Below, one piece after another: positions 8,123 to 11,550 of a stretch of 11,550 nucleotides of DNA. Below the pieces are notes generated by a model that made no database searches, was not told the origin of the DNA, and saw nothing but the letters and a program-made list of their open reading frames with translations. Both the position numbers and the translations under genes were made by a program. The DNA is from CBDTTW01 sp965363675 (GTDB lineage: Bacteria; Bacteroidota; Rhodothermia; Rhodothermales; DASSAV01). Every line of letters begins with the position of its first letter. Positions within the stretch are counted from its first letter, which is position 1. The DNA lies in the NCBI GenBank assembly GCA_965363675.1, contig CBDTTW010000095.1, positions 1-11,550 on the forward strand, read 5' to 3'.

Positions 8123-8135
8123 GGGGCGCCCCTAG
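8119..8135. repeat. Palindrome joining two convergent stop codons
   Basis: CTAGGGG-GCG-CCCCTAG is a perfect 7-bp inverted repeat with a 3-nt centre. It contains the TAG stop of the barrel gene (8120-8122) and the TAG stop of dut on the other strand (8132-8134). It could form a small hairpin in transcripts of either strand, but no T-tract follows on either side, so a bidirectional terminator role is only possible. Confidence 0.4.
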
Positions 8136-8587
8136 ACGCCGGTGTGCCCGAAGCCGCCTTCGCCGCGCGCCGTCGCGTCGAGGGCGGCTTCTTCGCGCCA
8201 GGCGATCTGGCTGTGCCGCGCCACGACGAGCTGCGCAATGCGCTCGCCGCGCCGGACGGTGAAGGGCGCCGCGCCGTGGTTGATGAGCACGACGCCCACC
8301 TCGCCCCGGTAGTCGGCGTCGATGGTGCCGGGAGCGTTGAGCACCGTCACGCCGTGCTTGAGCGCGAGGCCGCTGCGCGGGCGCACCTGCCCCTCGTAGC
8401 CCTCGGGCAAAGCGATTTGCAGGCCCGTCGGGACGAGCGCCCACGCGCCCGGCGCCAGCACGAGCGGCGCGCCCTCGGGCACGGCGGCGCGCAGGTCCAG
8501 CCCGGCGCTGCGCTCAGTGGCATAGGCGGCCAAGTCCAGGCCCTCGGCGTGCGCCATCCGCACAACCGGTACGACGATTCGATCCAT
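8132..8587 (-). CDS. dut: dUTP diphosphatase (dUTPase)
   Basis: This 151-residue trimeric-type dUTPase hydrolyses dUTP to dUMP and pyrophosphate in the cytoplasm, keeping uracil out of DNA and supplying dUMP for dTMP synthesis. All five motifs are present in order: AGLDLRA (residues 28-34), RPRSGLA (69-75), GTIDADYRGEVGVVLIN (87-103, with the catalytic Asp at 90), RGERIAQLVV (113-122) and the C-terminal phosphate-closing arm RGEGGFGHTG (141-150). The arm has His where the most common form has Ser, and the protein ends one residue later. A start 13 codons upstream (8626) is open but lies inside a terminator hairpin, so the ATG at 8587 is chosen. There is no Shine-Dalgarno sequence. The terminator ends only 14 nt before the start, so how dut is transcribed is unclear. 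Length and motifs are normal for the family. Confidence 0.96.
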   Translation of the reverse strand: MDRIVVPVVRMAHAEGLDLAAYATERSAGLDLRAAVPEGAPLVLAPGAWALVPTGLQIALPEGYEGQVRPRSGLALKHGVTVLNAPGTIDADYRGEVGVVLINHGAAPFTVRRGERIAQLVVARHSQIAWREEAALDATARGEGGFGHTGV

Positions 8588-8601
8588 GGCGCTCAAAGGG
8601 T

Positions 8602-8638
8602 AAAAAAGGGCGCGGCGGAGGCCCAACCCGCCGCGCCC
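8602..8638 (-). terminator. Rho-independent terminator of the peptide transporter gene
   Basis: On the - strand a perfect 11-bp GC stem (GGGCGCGGCGG / CCGCCGCGCCC, at 8628-8638 and 8608-8618) with a 9-nt loop is followed directly by six T (8607-8602). It begins 24 nt after the transporter stop codon and ends 14 nt before the dut ATG. No T-tract follows on the + strand side, so it is directional. Confidence 0.85.
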
Positions 8639-8662
8639 TGAAAAAGCAGGTCCGCCGCCGGC

Positions 8663-10192
<1,530 letters not shown>

Positions 10193-10265
10193 GTTGCCCG
10201 CTTGCTGTGCTCCGGCGCCCGTGTGCAGGAATGCGGCCGCCGGTGCGAACGTGAAAAAAGGTGCG

Positions 10266-10296
10266 TTAAGCTACACACCGGCTGTTGCGAAACAAA
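10266..10296 (-). promoter_or_regulatory. Candidate Bacteroidota-type promoter of the peptide transporter
   Basis: Read on the - strand, TTTG (10296-10293) is followed after exactly 19 nt by TAGCTTAA (10273-10266). This matches the Bacteroidota -33/-7 layout (TTTG, about 19 nt, TAnnTTTG), with the last two bases of the -7 box deviating. A start near 10259 would give a leader of roughly 65 nt. Confidence 0.4.
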
Positions 10297-10325
10297 GGCA
10301 TACCACCGGTTCGTCGTGTTTTCGC

Positions 10326-10339
10326 GCAGGCGCGCCTGC
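10326..10339. repeat. 14-bp perfect palindrome between divergent promoters
   Basis: GCAGGCGCGCCTGC is its own reverse complement. It lies between the two promoter candidates, where a repressor or activator dimer could bind. With such high GC, a few palindromes of this length are expected by chance in 11.5 kb, so only the position makes it worth noting. Confidence 0.25.
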
Positions 10340-10440
10340 CGGCCGCCTGCCTTGCGATTTTAGCCTGCGGGCCGCTCCGGCGGCGGCTTATAAAGTGAGC
10401 GGCCCCGGGGGCCTCGCTTCCACCGGGCAAGGGCGGTTCG

Positions 10441-10448
10441 TATATTCG
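10441..10448 (+). promoter_or_regulatory. Candidate -7 element of the aspS promoter
   Basis: TATATTCG matches TAnnTTTG at all but one defined position and lies in a small AT-rich island. The -33 position, 19 nt upstream (10418-10421), reads TTCC rather than TTTG. Transcription would start about 70 nt before the aspS ATG. Confidence 0.4.
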
Positions 10449-10523
10449 CTTTCCTGTACTCACCCTCCCAGCCGACCCTGCGAGCCGCTTCCGCCGGGCC
10501 GGCGCCGCACCCGGACGCTGCCG

Positions 10524-11550
10524 ATGGACGAGCTGATTTCGCATAAAGATACCCATGCCCGCCGCACCCACACCTGCGGCGAACTGCGCCCCGACGCCGT
10601 AGGCCGGGAGGTCGTGCTGAAAGGATGGGTGGACACGCGCCGCGACCTCGGCGGCGTCATCTTCGTGGATTTGCGCGACCGCTTCGGGCTGACGCAGATC
10701 GTGTTCTCGCCCCAAGACCACGCCGAGGCGTACGCTCGCGCCGAGCATCTGCGCAGCGAGTTCGTCGTCTCGGTGCGGGGCGTCGTGGCGCCGCGCACCC
10801 CCGAGACGGTCAATCCGCGCCTGCCCACCGGCGAGGTCGAGGTGCGCGTCATGGAGGTGCTGGTGCTCAACACGGCCGAGCCGGCGCCGTTCTCCATCTC
10901 GGCGCATGAGGAAAAGCGCGGGGCCGTCAGCGAGGATCTGCGCCTGCGCTACCGCTACCTGGACATGCGCCGCCCCGAGCTTCAGGAAAAGCTCGTGCTG
11001 CGCCACCGCCTCTACCAGGTCGTGCGCCGCTACTTCGACGCCCAGGGCTTCCTGGAGATCGAGACGCCCGTGCTCATGAAGTCCACGCCCGAGGGCGCGC
11101 GTGACTTCCTGGTGCCCAGCCGCATCCACCCCGGCAAGTTCTACGCGCTCCCGCAGTCGCCGCAGACGTACAAGCAGATCCTGATGGTGGCCGGCCTGGA
11201 CCGCTACTTCCAGATCGTCAAGTGCTTCCGCGACGAGGACTTGCGCGCCGACCGCCAGCCCGAGTTCACGCAGATCGACGTGGAGCTGACCTTCGCCACG
11301 GAGGACCTCGTCTACGAGATCATGGAGGGGCTCATCCGGTCGGTGTGGCAGGAGACGCTCGGCGTGGCGCTGGAGACCCCGTTCCCGCGCATGAGCTACC
11401 ACGAAGCCCTGACGCGCTACGGCTCCGACAAGCCGGATCTGCGCTTCGGCATGCCGATCCACGACCTCGGCGCGGCCTTCGAGGGCAGCGGCTTCCGCGT
11501 CTTCGACGACGTGCTCAAGAACGGCGGGCGCATCGTCGCGCTCAACGTCG
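10524..11550 (+). CDS. aspS: Aspartyl-tRNA synthetase, bacterial type (3' partial)
   Basis: The first 342 codons of a class II aminoacyl-tRNA synthetase are present; the frame runs off the right edge, and a full bacterial AspRS is about 590 residues. It charges tRNA-Asp with aspartate in the cytoplasm. The N-terminal OB-fold anticodon-binding domain (about residues 20-115) includes GWVDTRRDLGGVIFVDLRD (34-52). The catalytic core shows motif 1 (FLEIETPVLMKSTPEGARDF, 176-195), the QSPQ aspartate-binding element (211-214) and motif 2 (RYFQIVKCFRDEDLRADR, 227-244), then PEFTQIDVE (246-254). The segment YGSDKPDLRF (299-308) leads into the insertion (GAD) domain that marks the bacterial type. Leu42 is found where non-discriminating bacterial AspRS can have His. 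A different-frame ATG at 10555 is not used. There is no strong Shine-Dalgarno sequence. Identity is certain; only the C-terminal half is unseen. Confidence 0.97.
   Translation, partial: MDELISHKDTHARRTHTCGELRPDAVGREVVLKGWVDTRRDLGGVIFVDLRDRFGLTQIVFSPQDHAEAYARAEHLRSEFVVSVRGVVAPRTPETVNPRLPTGEVEVRVMEVLVLNTAEPAPFSISAHEEKRGAVSEDLRLRYRYLDMRRPELQEKLVLRHRLYQVVRRYFDAQGFLEIETPVLMKSTPEGARDFLVPSRIHPGKFYALPQSPQTYKQILMVAGLDRYFQIVKCFRDEDLRADRQPEFTQIDVELTFATEDLVYEIMEGLIRSVWQETLGVALETPFPRMSYHEALTRYGSDKPDLRFGMPIHDLGAAFEGSGFRVFDDVLKNGGRIVALNV

Larger units (their letters stand above)
10193..10523. other. Divergent intergenic region between peptide transporter and aspS
   Basis: These 331 bases separate two divergent genes and hold no credible gene. 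The longest small frame I looked at, from an ATG at 10231, stops after seven codons. The region contains a promoter candidate for each direction, a 14-bp palindrome, an A6 run at 10254-10259 (T6 in the transporter leader) and several GCCTGC copies (10334, 10345, 10363). It is locally poorer in GC around 10255-10325 than its surroundings, as expected for a promoter region. I see no tRNA, riboswitch or T-box features. Confidence 0.7.

Noticed and set aside
10266..11462. A 398-codon - strand frame opposite aspS
   Set aside because: It is antisense to a certain aspS and runs into the promoter region; its residues are Arg/His/Val-rich without a fold signature.

Overview
The window is a GC-rich (roughly 70% by eye) bacterial chromosome segment, almost fully coding, with eight genes: six left-to-right (the last one partial) and two right-to-left. 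Most starts lack a Shine-Dalgarno sequence. The better promoter candidates resemble the Bacteroidota pattern (TTTG, about 19 nt, TAnnTTTG), and the outer-membrane protein carries a YNRVEGL motif of a kind I associate with Bacteroidota/Rhodothermota barrels. I infer a high-GC relative of Bacteroidota, most likely Rhodothermota (Rhodothermales-like). This rests on gene style, not on a marker-gene comparison.

Positions 1-6394 look like the end of a surface-polysaccharide locus on the + strand: a MOP-superfamily lipid-linked oligosaccharide flippase followed by four GT-B fold (GT1/GT4-type) glycosyltransferases, packed with gaps of 2-28 nt. The likely scheme is that the glycosyltransferases extend a sugar chain on an undecaprenyl carrier at the inner face of the cytoplasmic membrane and the flippase moves it to the periplasm. 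No polymerase, ligase, initiating transferase or sugar-nucleotide enzyme is present, so the locus must extend to the left if it is complete. The first bases (TGATG) fit the end of a coupled upstream gene.

Positions 6479-8122 encode an exported outer-membrane beta-barrel protein of the Omp85/BamA-like type, in the same direction and 84 nt behind the last glycosyltransferase. Its N-terminal half is an alanine-rich helical segment rather than recognisable POTRA repeats, which makes it the most unusual protein here.

Positions 8132-10192 are on the - strand: dUTPase (dut), preceded in transcription order by a POT/PTR2 proton-coupled peptide transporter. A strong intrinsic terminator lies between the two and almost touches the dut start codon. 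The barrel gene and dut converge with only 9 nt between stop codons, and both stops lie in a short palindrome.

Positions 10193-10523 are a divergent intergenic region holding candidate promoters for the transporter and for aspS (bacterial-type aspartyl-tRNA synthetase), which runs off the right edge. I see no RNA genes, insertion sequences, CRISPR array or phage genes. Most of the window is ordinary. The points worth a second look are the barrel protein's N-terminus, the terminator placed against dut, and the altered acidic motif of the first glycosyltransferase.
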